The translations under genes and the position numbers were made by a program. DNA of 55,793 nucleotides from Candidatus Zixiibacteriota bacterium (GTDB lineage: Bacteria > Zixibacteria > MSB-5A5 > RBG-16-43-9): positions 1-55,793 of the forward strand of contig JAUYBY010000012.1 in assembly GCA_030692925.1 (NCBI GenBank), given 5' to 3'. Under the pieces are notes generated by a model. The model worked only from the letters and a program-made list of their open reading frames with translations. It was not told where the DNA came from and did not search any database. Positions 16,718-24,805 of this stretch are shown piece by piece (positions within the stretch are counted from its first letter, which is position 1; each line of letters begins with the position of its first letter).

Positions 16718-17170
16718 TTACTTAGGCATTTTGCCCAAGAGCTTGTGTACAAATCGATGCATCTTGTGGAAAAAAACAAGTGGCTCTGCATACATCAGAA
16801 TACACTCTCCATGCACAACCTGAATGCCATTTTCCTCGCAGAAGCGGATTGCTTTTTCAGAGGCTGCCCCTCTTTGCATCCAGACTCTCTGGATTCCGGA
16901 TGAGGCTATATCTTTTACCACTTTCTCGGTTTCAACTGGAGGCACAATAAGCAGGACTGCGTCCACTGGTTGTGGTAAAGCACCCAGATTGGGATAGCAG
17001 CGTTCTCCTTGAATCGTTTCCGCATTAGGATTGACAGGAAACAATCGGTATCCATGTGCCTTAAGCTCCTTGTAGCACGCGTTCCCGAACTTTTTACCCC
17101 CGCGTGAAACCCCGATAATGGCTAAAGTTTTTTGCTTCAGAAAATCATCAATTGCGGCTCTGGTTGTCAT
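16718..17170 (-). CDS. CoA-binding domain protein (YccU type)
   Basis: A 150-residue Rossmann-fold protein of the CoA_binding_2 family. It shows TLAIIGVSRGGKKFGNACYKELKAHGYRLFPVNPNAE, DAVLLIVPP and WMQRGAASEKAI, all typical of this family, in which the fold resembles succinyl-CoA synthetase alpha N-terminal domains. No catalytic function has been assigned in general; it likely binds CoA or another nucleotide. AGGAGAGTC lies upstream of the ATG. The gene is divergent from the universal stress protein gene, with a 436-base gap between them. Confidence 0.88.
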   Translation of the reverse strand: MTTRAAIDDFLKQKTLAIIGVSRGGKKFGNACYKELKAHGYRLFPVNPNAETIQGERCYPNLGALPQPVDAVLLIVPPVETEKVVKDIASSGIQRVWMQRGAASEKAIRFCEENGIQVVHGECILMYAEPLVFFHKMHRFVHKLLGKMPK

Positions 17171-17606
17171 TTGACTCTCCTTTGTGGACCAGGTTAAAGC
17201 TTCATAGCTGGTTCTCTTCTAATGCTTCTATAAGGTTCCCCCTTTTTTTATAGCTTTTTTTATTGTCGATCTACCAGCAGTTGATTTCTTCTCTATTGAT
17301 TTTAATCAATCCGCTTTTAAAAAGTCAAGGTTTTTTTATGAAAACTTGCCCTCTTCTCAATAAGCAGGCTACATTTGAAGCACGATCCCGGAGGGTGCGA
17401 GCGAGGATAGAGAGGTAGAGTTACCACAGCCTGAAGGCGACTGACTACTCCCTTAACTTTTCTTGATCATTTCATCAAACTTAACGATTTTTCTTGACTG
17501 AACCTTATCCTTATGTTTTAATTGTCCAGACAAACTGCGACCTAAATATCACTTTTTAATCAGATTTCAGGACTTATTAGAAAATTTACTCGAAGGAGGG
17601 AAACAA
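17171..17606. other. Divergent gap with usp promoter
   Basis: No gene is seen. The first half is AT-rich. A GAGGGTGCGAGCGAGG stretch near 17391-17410 is not clearly repeated elsewhere. A good promoter for the stress protein lies at 17494-17522. Confidence 0.6.
17494..17522 (+). promoter_or_regulatory. Promoter for the universal stress protein gene
   Basis: TTGACT (17494-17499), a 17-base spacer and TTTAAT (17517-17522), giving a leader of about 78 bases before the ATG at 17607. Confidence 0.55.
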
Positions 17607-18080
17607 ATGCTACCATTTAAAAAGATCCTCTGTCCTACTGATTTCAGCCAGCCCTCTTATGAGGCTCTGAAAGTGGCGAATGAGCTGGCATTGCACTTCT
17701 CGGCTGAGCTTTATCTTGTGCATGTGCTTGCACCGATTCCCGTTATCACCGCGGCTACTACTCCGATGAGCGCGGGAGCTCCGACCACCAGTTTTGACGT
17801 TGTTTTATATGAGAAAGAGCTGAAAGGCTCGGCAGAGAAAAAGCTTGAAGAGATAACTGATCAGAGATTATCAAAAGAACTTAAAGTCCAGTCATTTCTG
17901 GCATACGGAAAAGCCGCAGATGAGATCGTGCGGATTGCCGAGAAGGAGAAAGCCGATCTTATAGTCATATCAACCCACGGCGAGACTGGTTTCAGGCGTC
18001 TTATTTTCGGCTCAGTGGCTGAGAAAGTGGTAAGGCATGCTCCCTGTCCGGTGCTCACTATCCGGGCAGCTCAAAAATGA
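17607..18080 (+). CDS. Universal stress protein (UspA family)
   Basis: A 157-residue Usp-fold protein. The N-terminus FKKILCPTDFSQPSYEAL and the C-terminal ATP-binding loop GETGFRRLIFGSVAEKVVRHAPCPVL (GxxGx9G[ST] form) are present, so it is probably the nucleotide-binding type. A 45-residue insertion-like central region (AATTPMSAGAPTTS) is common in two-helix variants. A GAAGGAGGG Shine-Dalgarno lies 8 bases before the ATG. It likely acts in stress adaptation in the cytoplasm; the specific signal is unknown. Confidence 0.92.
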   Translation: MLPFKKILCPTDFSQPSYEALKVANELALHFSAELYLVHVLAPIPVITAATTPMSAGAPTTSFDVVLYEKELKGSAEKKLEEITDQRLSKELKVQSFLAYGKAADEIVRIAEKEKADLIVISTHGETGFRRLIFGSVAEKVVRHAPCPVLTIRAAQK

Positions 18081-18100
18081 AGGAGAACTGGGTTCTGACT

Positions 18101-18215
18101 GTCATTGCGAGGAGGTCATTTGACCGACGAAGCAATCCGTTAGGTCACAAGACACTCGGTAGACCCATCTTGCCCTCAAAATGGGTCGTCGATATCCACC
18201 TTGCGACAGGGTGGC
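18101..18215 (+). repeat. Partial GTCATTGCGAG element joined to a GGTAGACCCATCTTG repeat
   Basis: GTCATTGCGAGGAGGTCATT...GACGAAGCAATCC (18101-18139) is a half copy. It is followed by GGTAGACCCATCTTGCCCTC (from 18159), a family also at 25818-25880 and 29282-29312. Confidence 0.7.
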
Positions 18216-18246
18216 ACCCTCAAACTTGTTTGAGGGTGATGCAGGA
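18208..18246 (+). repeat. GGCACCCTCAAAC hairpin, copy A
   Basis: CACCCTCAAAC-TT-GTTTGAGGGTG palindrome with flanks. The 39 bases are identical to 24678-24716. Diverged copies are at 23585-23614 and, inverted, at 15968-15998. Confidence 0.9.
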
Positions 18247-18258
18247 ATCTGTTCTGTG

Positions 18259-18319
18259 CTCTTGGCGGATGTTATCATCCGCCAAGAGAAAATCGGAGAG
18301 GATGATAACATCCTCTCCG
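18259..18319 (+). repeat. Twin GATGTTATCATC hairpins
   Basis: Two perfect hairpins: CTCTTGGCGGATG/CATCCGCCAAGAG with loop TTAT (18259-18288) and CGGAGAGGATG/CATCCTCTCCG with loop ATAA (18294-18319). The GATG-loop-CATC cores are inverted copies of each other while the outer stems differ. A decayed third copy lies at 23542-23570. Confidence 0.85.
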
Positions 18320-18372
18320 AGCAAAAGGAATACCAGATTTGCTTTTTTTCATCTGAGTGAGGATTTTTTAAA

Positions 18373-19008
18373 ATGAACCCCTGGTTTATTCTAATATTGG
18401 CACCGGTTTTAATCCTTTTGTGGACATTGTTTTTCTCGCACATCTTTGTCCATCTGACGCTGAATGACAAAACAAGAAAGTTTTCTCTTAACTGGTTAGG
18501 TTGTGGCATCTATCTGGACTGGTCCATCCAGAAAATGGGTTTTTGCATATTCAATCAAAGGATATTTACAAGTTCTATGAGAAAGAAGCAGGCCAAGATA
18601 AAAAAAGCTGGAAAAACAGGAAAAGTAAATTATATTATCCTCTGGCAGAAAAAAGAGGTCCTGGTAAAGACCTTGAAAATAGCTTTCAAATCGTTTGTTA
18701 ATATGCTGAAAAAAACTAAGCTTGAGAGATTCTCGTTGAGCTTGAGAGTAGCCACTCCTGATCCAGCTTTGACCGGGATAGTGTATGGAGGGCTTTCAAG
18801 CTTAAGTTATTCACTTCAGCCTTTTCTGCCTCTCGGGGCAGTCTATCTTTATCCTGATTTTCAAGCTGAGACTCCAAGAACGGATCTGGAGATATCTTTA
18901 AAGACCAGGTTTTTCTATATGCTCTGGGTTGGGGTAAAAACTTTTTTGCTTTTGCCAAAAATATCCCTGGTAAAAACTATGAGAAAACTTTTCATTAAAG
19001 GGAGGTGA
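18373..19008 (+). CDS. DUF2953 family membrane protein
   Basis: A 211-residue protein with an N-terminal membrane helix (about 3-28, WFILILAPVLILLWTLFFSHIFV). The basic central region is followed by the SLRVATPDPALTGIVYGGLSSL segment, which is the DUF2953 signature (TGDPALTG-like). In spore-forming Firmicutes the homologue YtfI is encoded beside ytfJ, and here too the next gene is a GerW/YtfJ relative, with the Shine-Dalgarno overlapping this gene's stop. Function is unknown. The pairing strongly suggests a conserved two-protein module at the membrane. Confidence 0.82.
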   Translation: MNPWFILILAPVLILLWTLFFSHIFVHLTLNDKTRKFSLNWLGCGIYLDWSIQKMGFCIFNQRIFTSSMRKKQAKIKKAGKTGKVNYIILWQKKEVLVKTLKIAFKSFVNMLKKTKLERFSLSLRVATPDPALTGIVYGGLSSLSYSLQPFLPLGAVYLYPDFQAETPRTDLEISLKTRFFYMLWVGVKTFLLLPKISLVKTMRKLFIKGR

Positions 19009-19013
19009 AAAAT

Positions 19014-19391
19014 ATGGAGAATCCAGCACAGGAACTTATAAAATCGATCCTGGAGGAGCTGAAAGCCATTGCCAAAACCGAGACCATCGTGGGAGAGCCG
19101 ATCACCATTGGTGATAAAACCATCGTTCCGGTCTGCAAGATAACCTTAGGGTTTGGAGCAGGCGGCGGGACCGGAGGAGCAAAGGATAAAGGAGAGGGAT
19201 CTGGTAGCGGAGGCGGGGGCGGTGTAGCTATCTTTCCTGCTGCCTTTATCGTGATCAAAGGTGACGAGGTATCGGTTTTAGGGGTCAAGCCTGGTAAATG
19301 GGAATATATTCTGGAGGCTATTCCCGGAATCATCGAGAAATTCAGAGAAGGGAAAAAAGGTAAAAAAGAAAAAGAGGAGAAAACTGAGTAA
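19014..19391 (+). CDS. GerW/YtfJ family protein
   Basis: A 125-residue member of the GerW (YtfJ) sporulation protein family. Features are an N-terminal helix, TIVGEPITIGDKTIVPVCKI, a Gly-rich loop (LGFGAGGGTGG...GSGGGGG) and a beta segment AAFIVIKGDEVSVLGV. The ATG at 19014 is chosen because GGAGG (19001-19005) has 8-base spacing to it, whereas the GTG at 19005 overlaps that site. The C-terminus is Lys/Glu-rich. In Bacillus the family member affects germination, but in diderm non-sporulators its role is unknown. It is coupled to the DUF2953 gene. Confidence 0.87.
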   Translation: MENPAQELIKSILEELKAIAKTETIVGEPITIGDKTIVPVCKITLGFGAGGGTGGAKDKGEGSGSGGGGGVAIFPAAFIVIKGDEVSVLGVKPGKWEYILEAIPGIIEKFREGKKGKKEKEEKTE

Positions 19392-19529
19392 GTTCTGAAT
19401 TGATGCCCAAAACAGTTTTTGGAGTATAAACCTTTAGGTTTATCTGTACAGTCCTATTATTTTTTTCTACGCATACAGGTAAAGCTGAAGCTTTACACTC
19501 CGACCAAACATTTTAAAAGAGATGAATAG
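19392..19529. repeat. GTAAAGCT/TAAACCT small hairpins
   Basis: TAAACCT-TT-AGGTTTA (19427-19442) after GGAGTA, and GTAAAGCT-GA-AGCTTTAC (19479-19496) followed by ACTCC. The pair is arranged head to head. A sister copy GGAGTGTAAAGCTTTAGCTT lies at 45112-45134. Confidence 0.7.
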
Positions 19530-20444
19530 ATGAAAGTTATTACCTATCGGGAATTAGAACCCAAAGACCGGTTTATGCTTTTGATGGACCAGGCTTTCTG
19601 GTGGCCCCTCTCCCCTGCTCAATTAGAGAGACTTATCAATCTGGACATCCGGTTGAAGAACAGCCCGGTTGGTTTCTGTGCAGTTGAGAACGGGAATTTA
19701 GCTGGCTATGTGGGTGTAATGGATATTCCCACAAGAACTGTTTCCGGGAATATAGAAACCGCCGGCGGAATCTGGTGCGTGGCAACCAATCCACGTTTCG
19801 CTAAAAAAGGGATATGCAAAACCTTAATGGACAAAGCCCACGAATATTTTCAAGAGAAGAAATATCCTTTCTCCTTTCTGTGCACCAGCCGGACCATAAT
19901 CGCCTATGCGATTTATGTGAGAATGGGATACGTTGAGGTGGAGAAGGCAAATAGCTATCCGGAGGCATACAAGGTTCTAAATGAAGTCAAGCCTGAAAGA
20001 AAATCTGAGACGGAGTTAGACCAGAATAAAATCTTCAATCTCTATCAGGAATTTGTCAAAGATAAAACTGGATTTGCAGTCAGGCAGAAGAATTTTCTTG
20101 AAGTCTTGTCTGAGCGAAAGCGATTTGACGATAAAAAGTCGGTTTTAATGCAAAAGGGATATGCCCTGGTCTCAGGTCCCAGGGAGGTTTCCAGGATAAT
20201 GGAGCTAATAAGCTCGGATGAGCAAACCTATCATAATTTACTCGACCAGGTTGAATCTTTTTCCCCCAACGGCGTAATTGACCGGATGATCACAGATGAG
20301 AAACTTCATCAGGCATATAAAGACAGAGGATACTGTATCGAAGAAGCCGACCATGGAGTGGTAATGGTCAAAAAATTAGCCCAGTCTGAATTTGAAGAGA
20401 AATACGGATATGCGTTTCACATGGGAATGATGGATATGTTTTAG
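19530..20444 (+). CDS. GNAT family N-acetyltransferase
   Basis: A 304-residue protein. Residues 1-150 form a GNAT domain with the acetyl-CoA loop region IWCVATNPRFAKKGICKTLM (motif A, with an Arg/Lys-x-x-Gly-x-Cys variant of the usual Q/RxxGxG/A) and the 'IAYAIYVRMGYVEVEK' motif B. The remaining 150 residues look like a second, degenerate domain of unknown type. The substrate is not deducible. The ATG has only a weak AGAGATG site. Repeats on both sides isolate the gene from any operon. Confidence 0.8.
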   Translation: MKVITYRELEPKDRFMLLMDQAFWWPLSPAQLERLINLDIRLKNSPVGFCAVENGNLAGYVGVMDIPTRTVSGNIETAGGIWCVATNPRFAKKGICKTLMDKAHEYFQEKKYPFSFLCTSRTIIAYAIYVRMGYVEVEKANSYPEAYKVLNEVKPERKSETELDQNKIFNLYQEFVKDKTGFAVRQKNFLEVLSERKRFDDKKSVLMQKGYALVSGPREVSRIMELISSDEQTYHNLLDQVESFSPNGVIDRMITDEKLHQAYKDRGYCIEEADHGVVMVKKLAQSEFEEKYGYAFHMGMMDMF

Positions 20445-20485
20445 GTTTGAACACCCACCTTGAGGGCAAGGCGAGGTCACTGAAT

Positions 20486-20607
20486 TGTCATTCTGAGCCC
20501 GCAGGCCGATAAAAGCTTTACGGCGGCTACGCCGGGCATTGCTCCTCGTAGAGGCGAAGAATCCCTACAGATTCTTCGGTCGTCCATTTGGACTTCCTCA
20601 GAATGAC
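20486..20607 (+). repeat. GTCATTCTGAG element, copy 3, with nested module
   Basis: Termini TGTCATTCTGAG and CTCAGAATGAC. The interior is extended by a module, GGCCGATAAAAGCTTTACGG...GCTCCTCGTAGAGG (about 20504-20554), that recurs inverted at 41522-41571 inside a different host repeat. Confidence 0.85.
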
Positions 20608-20667
20608 TCGAGGAAATAGGACCTGCTGATTACGTCGGTAATGAATAACAATTCCAAGGAGGTTTTT

Positions 20668-23289
20668 GTGTCAACTCTCAAAAATTTTAAACCGGTAATC
20701 CTGTTTTTCCTCCTCCTCTTTTTACCTCTCCCCTGTTTTGCCCTACCCGGCTCACCGGTCAAGGTTCACTTTTTAGACAATGGGATGCAGATAATTACCA
20801 AGGAGGAGCATTCCAAAAATTTAATTGCCCTTAACATCTATGTCAGAGGAGGAAGCAGAACTGAAACACCGGAATTGAGCGGGTTGAGCCATTATTATGA
20901 GCATCTCATTTTCAGAGGAGGGACTGATAAGCAAAAGGAATTGGAGACCAGGAAGGTTTTCCAGAGCCTGGGACAATTCCGCGGTTTCACCAGCGAGGAT
21001 GTAACCTGTTATTATATGGTCGCTCCAAAAGAGAATCTGGATGAGGCTTTGTGGAGATATGCAGATGCAGTGATGAATCTCAAGGTTACCCAGGAGAAGG
21101 TCGAATCTGAAAGACAGGTGGTTCTGGAGGAGTTTAATATGGATGAGGACCAGCCAGGTTATTCTGCCTGGCTCCTTCTGGAGAAAAACGCCTTCAAGGT
21201 TCATCCATACGGACAGACGGTTTTGGGCTCAAGAGAAGTTATCAAAAATGCCGATTTGGACCGGTTCAAAACCTTTTATCAGGAAAGGTATGTGCCCAAT
21301 CAGATGGTGATGGCGATAGTGGGAGATTTCAATACGGATGAGATGATGACGAAAATCAACTCCCTTTTTGGAAAATATCCCAGGGGAAAAGAATCGTTCG
21401 AATTAGAAAGACCTGAACCAGAACAAACAAAATTCTGGCAGGCTTTTAAAAGGATGAAATCCAGCTCCAGCTATCTTAACATCGGTTTCCACATCCCTGA
21501 GGCATCGCATCCGGATATCCCGACTTTAGATGTGCTGAATGTGATCCTGGGTCAAGGCGAAAGCTCCAGGCTTTACCAGGCATTGAAAAAGGAAGACAAC
21601 CTGGTATACTCCGTAGGCTCTTCAGTTGACCAGAGGAAAGATCCCGGTCTTTTTGCAATCTATACTCAGTTAGACCCGAAAAATGAAACAAAGGTTGTGG
21701 ATATTGTCTTTAAGAAGCTGAGCAAATTGTGGCAGAAAGAGGTTTTGCCGGAGGAAATAGATAAAGCTAAGTCCAAGATCGAGAATTCTTATTATTTCGA
21801 TAACCAGACCTATATAAGCCAGGCACAGCGTTTATCTTATTATGCGGCAAATAGCGACCTGTTACTTGAGTCTTCATATTTAGACCGGATCCGAAGCACC
21901 ACACCTTCTGATATAAAAAGGGTAGCTTTGAAGTATCTGAAACCCTCGAATGCAACTTTAGCTGTAGTTGAACCAGAAGATGCACCAGAAAACTCTTTTA
22001 TTGACATAGCAGAAAAATATGATTCCCTTTTACCTGCTCAGGCAAAAGAGGAGATAAAAGCCAAACCTGAGAAAATTATTCTGCCCAACGGTTTGACACT
22101 GCTTCTAAAAGAAGACCATTCCTCAAAGACTATTGCCCTGGAAGGATACATCAAAGGCGGGTTATGGTTGGAAGAGGAGAAAAATGCCGGTATCTGCAAT
22201 TTCGTAACAGAAATGCTCCTCAAGGGAACAGAATATTCCTCAGACCAGATTGCCCAAAAGATCGACAGCCTGGGGATTGAGCTTTATGCCCAGAGCACTC
22301 CAGACTATGCCCGGGTTTCACTTTTGACTACTCCTGAGACATTTAAACCGGGACTGAACCTTTTCTCTCAAGCTCTTTTCAACCCGGTCTTTCCAGAGAA
22401 AGAGCTGGAGAACATCAGAACCGACATCATCGCTCAAATCCAGAAAGTCAAAGACTCAAGTTATGATCTGACCAACCAGGAGTTTGCCAGAGAAATCTAT
22501 ATCAAGTCGCCTTACAAAAGACCCGTGTTAGGGTATGAGGAAACCGTAGGCAAGCTATCCTCAGAAGACCTAAGAAGGTTTCATCAACAAGTTTTTGTCC
22601 CGTCGAACATCATCTTATCAGTAGTGGGGGATTTCAATCCCGAAGAAATGAAAAACCTTCTTGAATCTGAATTTGAAAGAATCCGCACCAGAAAGACTCC
22701 AAAGCTGGTCCTGATAGATGAGCCCCTTCAGAAAAAGGAAAGATCCCGGATAATTCCCCAGGAAAAGCTTCAGATCACTTTCAACCTTGGAAGAATGGGG
22801 GTTAAAGTAACCAGTCCTGACTATTTATCTTTGAAATTAGTGGAAAGGATTCTAAGTTCCCGTTTATTTTTTAAATACGTTTATGAGGAGGGCATGGCTT
22901 ACCGGATGTGGACTTATATGCAGCCCCGCCTGGGCTCAGCCCCTTTCACTTTTGAGATGGGGGTATCCCCGGAGAATTTCAACAAAGCCAGAACAGGAAT
23001 TTTAAGTGAATTGAGAACTTTACTGAACTCTCCGTTGTCAGAAAAGGATGTGCAAACCGCAAAAGCCAATCTGATCTCCGGATTTTATCTTTCCCAGCAG
23101 ACTAACACTGACCAGGCAAGGACCATGGCTTTCTACGAGATGGCAGGTTTAGGGTATCTTTACGGTGATACCTACCCGGATTTGGTCAAAAAGGTGAAAA
23201 CCTCAGAGATAGCCTCTGCCGCGAAAAAATACTTAGACCCAGATAAATTCACCCAGGTGGCAGTTGGAAAAATCGAAGACAAAAAATAA
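20668..23289 (+). CDS. M16 family metallopeptidase, two-domain, secreted
   Basis: An 873-residue zinc peptidase of the pitrilysin family made of two M16 halves. A signal peptide (VILFFLLLFLPLPCFA) directs export. The first half has the inverted zinc motif HYYEH (H75, E78, H79) and the downstream glutamate region ERQVVLEEF. The second half (from about 467) has no HxxEH (NAGICNFVTEM stands in its place), so it is the inactive partner typical of periplasmic M16B pairs, here fused in one chain. A GTG start at 20668 is preferred: AAGGAGG is 5 bases upstream and the signal peptide begins properly, whereas ATG 20641 has no site. It probably degrades peptides in the periplasm. Confidence 0.9.
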   Translation: MSTLKNFKPVILFFLLLFLPLPCFALPGSPVKVHFLDNGMQIITKEEHSKNLIALNIYVRGGSRTETPELSGLSHYYEHLIFRGGTDKQKELETRKVFQSLGQFRGFTSEDVTCYYMVAPKENLDEALWRYADAVMNLKVTQEKVESERQVVLEEFNMDEDQPGYSAWLLLEKNAFKVHPYGQTVLGSREVIKNADLDRFKTFYQERYVPNQMVMAIVGDFNTDEMMTKINSLFGKYPRGKESFELERPEPEQTKFWQAFKRMKSSSSYLNIGFHIPEASHPDIPTLDVLNVILGQGESSRLYQALKKEDNLVYSVGSSVDQRKDPGLFAIYTQLDPKNETKVVDIVFKKLSKLWQKEVLPEEIDKAKSKIENSYYFDNQTYISQAQRLSYYAANSDLLLESSYLDRIRSTTPSDIKRVALKYLKPSNATLAVVEPEDAPENSFIDIAEKYDSLLPAQAKEEIKAKPEKIILPNGLTLLLKEDHSSKTIALEGYIKGGLWLEEEKNAGICNFVTEMLLKGTEYSSDQIAQKIDSLGIELYAQSTPDYARVSLLTTPETFKPGLNLFSQALFNPVFPEKELENIRTDIIAQIQKVKDSSYDLTNQEFAREIYIKSPYKRPVLGYEETVGKLSSEDLRRFHQQVFVPSNIILSVVGDFNPEEMKNLLESEFERIRTRKTPKLVLIDEPLQKKERSRIIPQEKLQITFNLGRMGVKVTSPDYLSLKLVERILSSRLFFKYVYEEGMAYRMWTYMQPRLGSAPFTFEMGVSPENFNKARTGILSELRTLLNSPLSEKDVQTAKANLISGFYLSQQTNTDQARTMAFYEMAGLGYLYGDTYPDLVKKVKTSEIASAAKKYLDPDKFTQVAVGKIEDKK

Positions 23290-23313
23290 AACTTTAAGCA
23301 TAAGGAGGAGAAG

Positions 23314-23535
23314 ATGAAAACCAATGAAAGCGGTGCTGACCGGTTGATCCGCATAATAGTCGGCATCCTTCTTTTCATCTTAGGCTGGGTGGTCCTGAAA
23401 AATCGCATACTGGGGATAATCTTTGATATCCTCGGTATAATCCTTTTTATCACCGGCATAACCGGCTTTTGCGGGCTGTATAAGCTCTTCGGCATCAATG
23501 CCAAAAAGGAGGAGTCGCCGCAAAAAACTGCTTGA
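23314..23535 (+). CDS. DUF2892 (YgaP-type) membrane protein
   Basis: A 73-residue protein with the DUF2892 opening (NESGADRLIRIIVGI) and two membrane helices at about 13-28 and 34-52 ending GFCGLYKLFGI. Such domains anchor rhodanese YgaP in E. coli but also occur alone. AAGGAGG lies upstream of the ATG, 24 bases after the peptidase gene, so the two may be co-transcribed. Function is unknown. Confidence 0.88.
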   Translation: MKTNESGADRLIRIIVGILLFILGWVVLKNRILGIIFDILGIILFITGITGFCGLYKLFGINAKKEESPQKTA

Positions 23536-23541
23536 GATTAT

Positions 23542-23614
23542 GCTCTTGGTAGATGTTATCATCCACTAAGAAAAGTTAGAGATCGGGTGGCACCCTCAAA
23601 CTCGTTTGAGGGTG
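23542..23614 (+). repeat. Decayed GATGTTATCATC hairpin and GGCACCCTCAAAC hairpin
   Basis: CTCTTGGTAGATGTTATCAT...CACTAAGA (23543-23570) is an imperfect version of the 18259 hairpin. GGCACCCTCAAACTCGTTTGAGGGTG (about 23589-23614) is the CACCCTCAA family. The same two families are adjacent in both places, in swapped order. Confidence 0.75.
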
Positions 23615-23670
23615 ACTCTGACTGTTCAAATTGACTTTAGTCAGGTTAGTGCTTACGCAGAGGTGAAAAT

Positions 23671-23702
23671 CTTTTGAGCTTTTGAACCCTTGAGCCTTTA
23701 AG
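23671..23702 (+). repeat. TTGAGC-type degenerate tandem words
   Basis: CTTTTGAGCTTTTGAACCCT followed by TGAGCCTTTAAG; same style as 16626-16660 and 55578-55612. Confidence 0.55.
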
Positions 23703-23747
23703 ACATCGAGGGTTTGACCGCGATACCTTTCTAATAGACAAAATCTG

Positions 23748-24659
23748 ATGAGTTCTTCTTACGCCAGAAGCAGTAATTTTCTCCCCTCCTTTTTGTTTGC
23801 TGTTTTATGCCTGATCTGGGGCTCAACCTGGCTGGGCATCAAAATAGGTCTGGAGGACTCTCCTCCATTTTTGTCTGCCGGCTTCAGGTTTCTCATAGCC
23901 ACAGTCTTCCTCTTTATCTGGGCAAAGAAAAAAGGGATAAAATTCTCTGATTATAAAAGCCAGGCATTTAAAATCCTCATCCCCGGTTTTTTTATGTATT
24001 ATCTTTCTTATTCCCTGGTCTACTGGGGCGAGCAGTATATAAATTCAGGCTTGACCGCAGTTCTTTTTGCCACCTTTCCCTTTTTTGTGGCAATTTTTGC
24101 TACTCTTTTATTAAAAGAAGAAAAGCTCAACTGGTTTCGTCTGTTCGGGCTTATAATCGGATTCTCCGGCATCCTATTAATCTTCTGGGAAAGTCTGAGT
24201 TTGAAAGGCGAGAATCTGTTGAGAGGTATGCTGGGTATAGTCTTGAGTGCCGTGTGCTCGGCTTATGCCTCGGTTAGGGTGAAAAGAGACCTGTATTCAG
24301 TCGAGTCGGTAGTCATCTCGGTCTTTCAGATGGGACTGGGAACTTTACTCCTGTTAGGTTCAGGATTTCTATCTGAGAGAATTACCGATTTCAAGCTCAC
24401 CTATAAATCGGTAGGCGCATTACTTTACCTATCCTTTTTTGGCTCAGCTTTCGCTTTTATGTCTTATTACTGGCTTCTGAAGAGAATAGAGGTTACCAAA
24501 CTGTCTTTGATAGCTTTCATCACCCCGATTGTGGCTTTGATCTTAGGCTGGCTGGTCCTGGGAGAGAGTATCAGCGGATACTTGATTTCCGGAACGGTTT
24601 TAGTTATAATAGGTATCTGGCTGGTCTCAAGATATGGCATAGCTAGCCGGAAACAGTGA
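23748..24659 (+). CDS. EamA-family (DMT) transporter
   Basis: A 303-residue permease of the drug/metabolite transporter superfamily. About ten membrane helices form two EamA repeats: the first has the family signature WGSTWLGIKIGLEDSPP near residues 24-40, and the second begins around 155. The end IIGIWLVSRYG is also typical. It likely exports a metabolite or amino acid. cysK lies downstream after a repeat, so a thiol or amino acid exporter is conceivable but unsupported. No Shine-Dalgarno is evident. Confidence 0.88.
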   Translation: MSSSYARSSNFLPSFLFAVLCLIWGSTWLGIKIGLEDSPPFLSAGFRFLIATVFLFIWAKKKGIKFSDYKSQAFKILIPGFFMYYLSYSLVYWGEQYINSGLTAVLFATFPFFVAIFATLLLKEEKLNWFRLFGLIIGFSGILLIFWESLSLKGENLLRGMLGIVLSAVCSAYASVRVKRDLYSVESVVISVFQMGLGTLLLLGSGFLSERITDFKLTYKSVGALLYLSFFGSAFAFMSYYWLLKRIEVTKLSLIAFITPIVALILGWLVLGESISGYLISGTVLVIIGIWLVSRYGIASRKQ

Positions 24660-24677
24660 GCAGGTGTCATTCTTGTG

Positions 24678-24716
24678 AGGGTGGCACCCTCAAACTTGTT
24701 TGAGGGTGATGCAGGA
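24678..24716 (+). repeat. GGCACCCTCAAAC hairpin, copy B
   Basis: Identical over 39 bases to 18208-18246. The perfect identity suggests recent duplication or constraint. Confidence 0.92.
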
Positions 24717-24805
24717 GATTTATACAAATGCCTTTGATTTATATTCCCGCCCTGTGGCAAAGGTGGGAATACCGATTGACAACCAAGAAAACGGAAAGGT
24801 AAAAT

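Noticed and set aside
18077..18376. Open frame of 99 codons between the usp and DUF2953 genes
   Set aside because: It runs entirely through four repeat families (GTCATTGCGAG, ACCCATCTTG, CACCCTCAA and the GATGTTATCATC hairpins) and has no family resemblance; it is open by chance.
20641..20667. ATG start of the M16 peptidase
   Set aside because: The GTG at 20668 has AAGGAGG at ideal spacing and a clean signal peptide; the ATG has neither.
20668..23289. Possible fusion by frameshift of two separate M16 genes
   Set aside because: The frame is continuous with a normal linker, and a two-half M16 chain with an inactive second half is a known form.
23536..23747. Riboswitch before the EamA transporter gene
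   Set aside because: The structures are dispersed hairpins of known families in the window; no conserved riboswitch core was recognised here or upstream of cysK.
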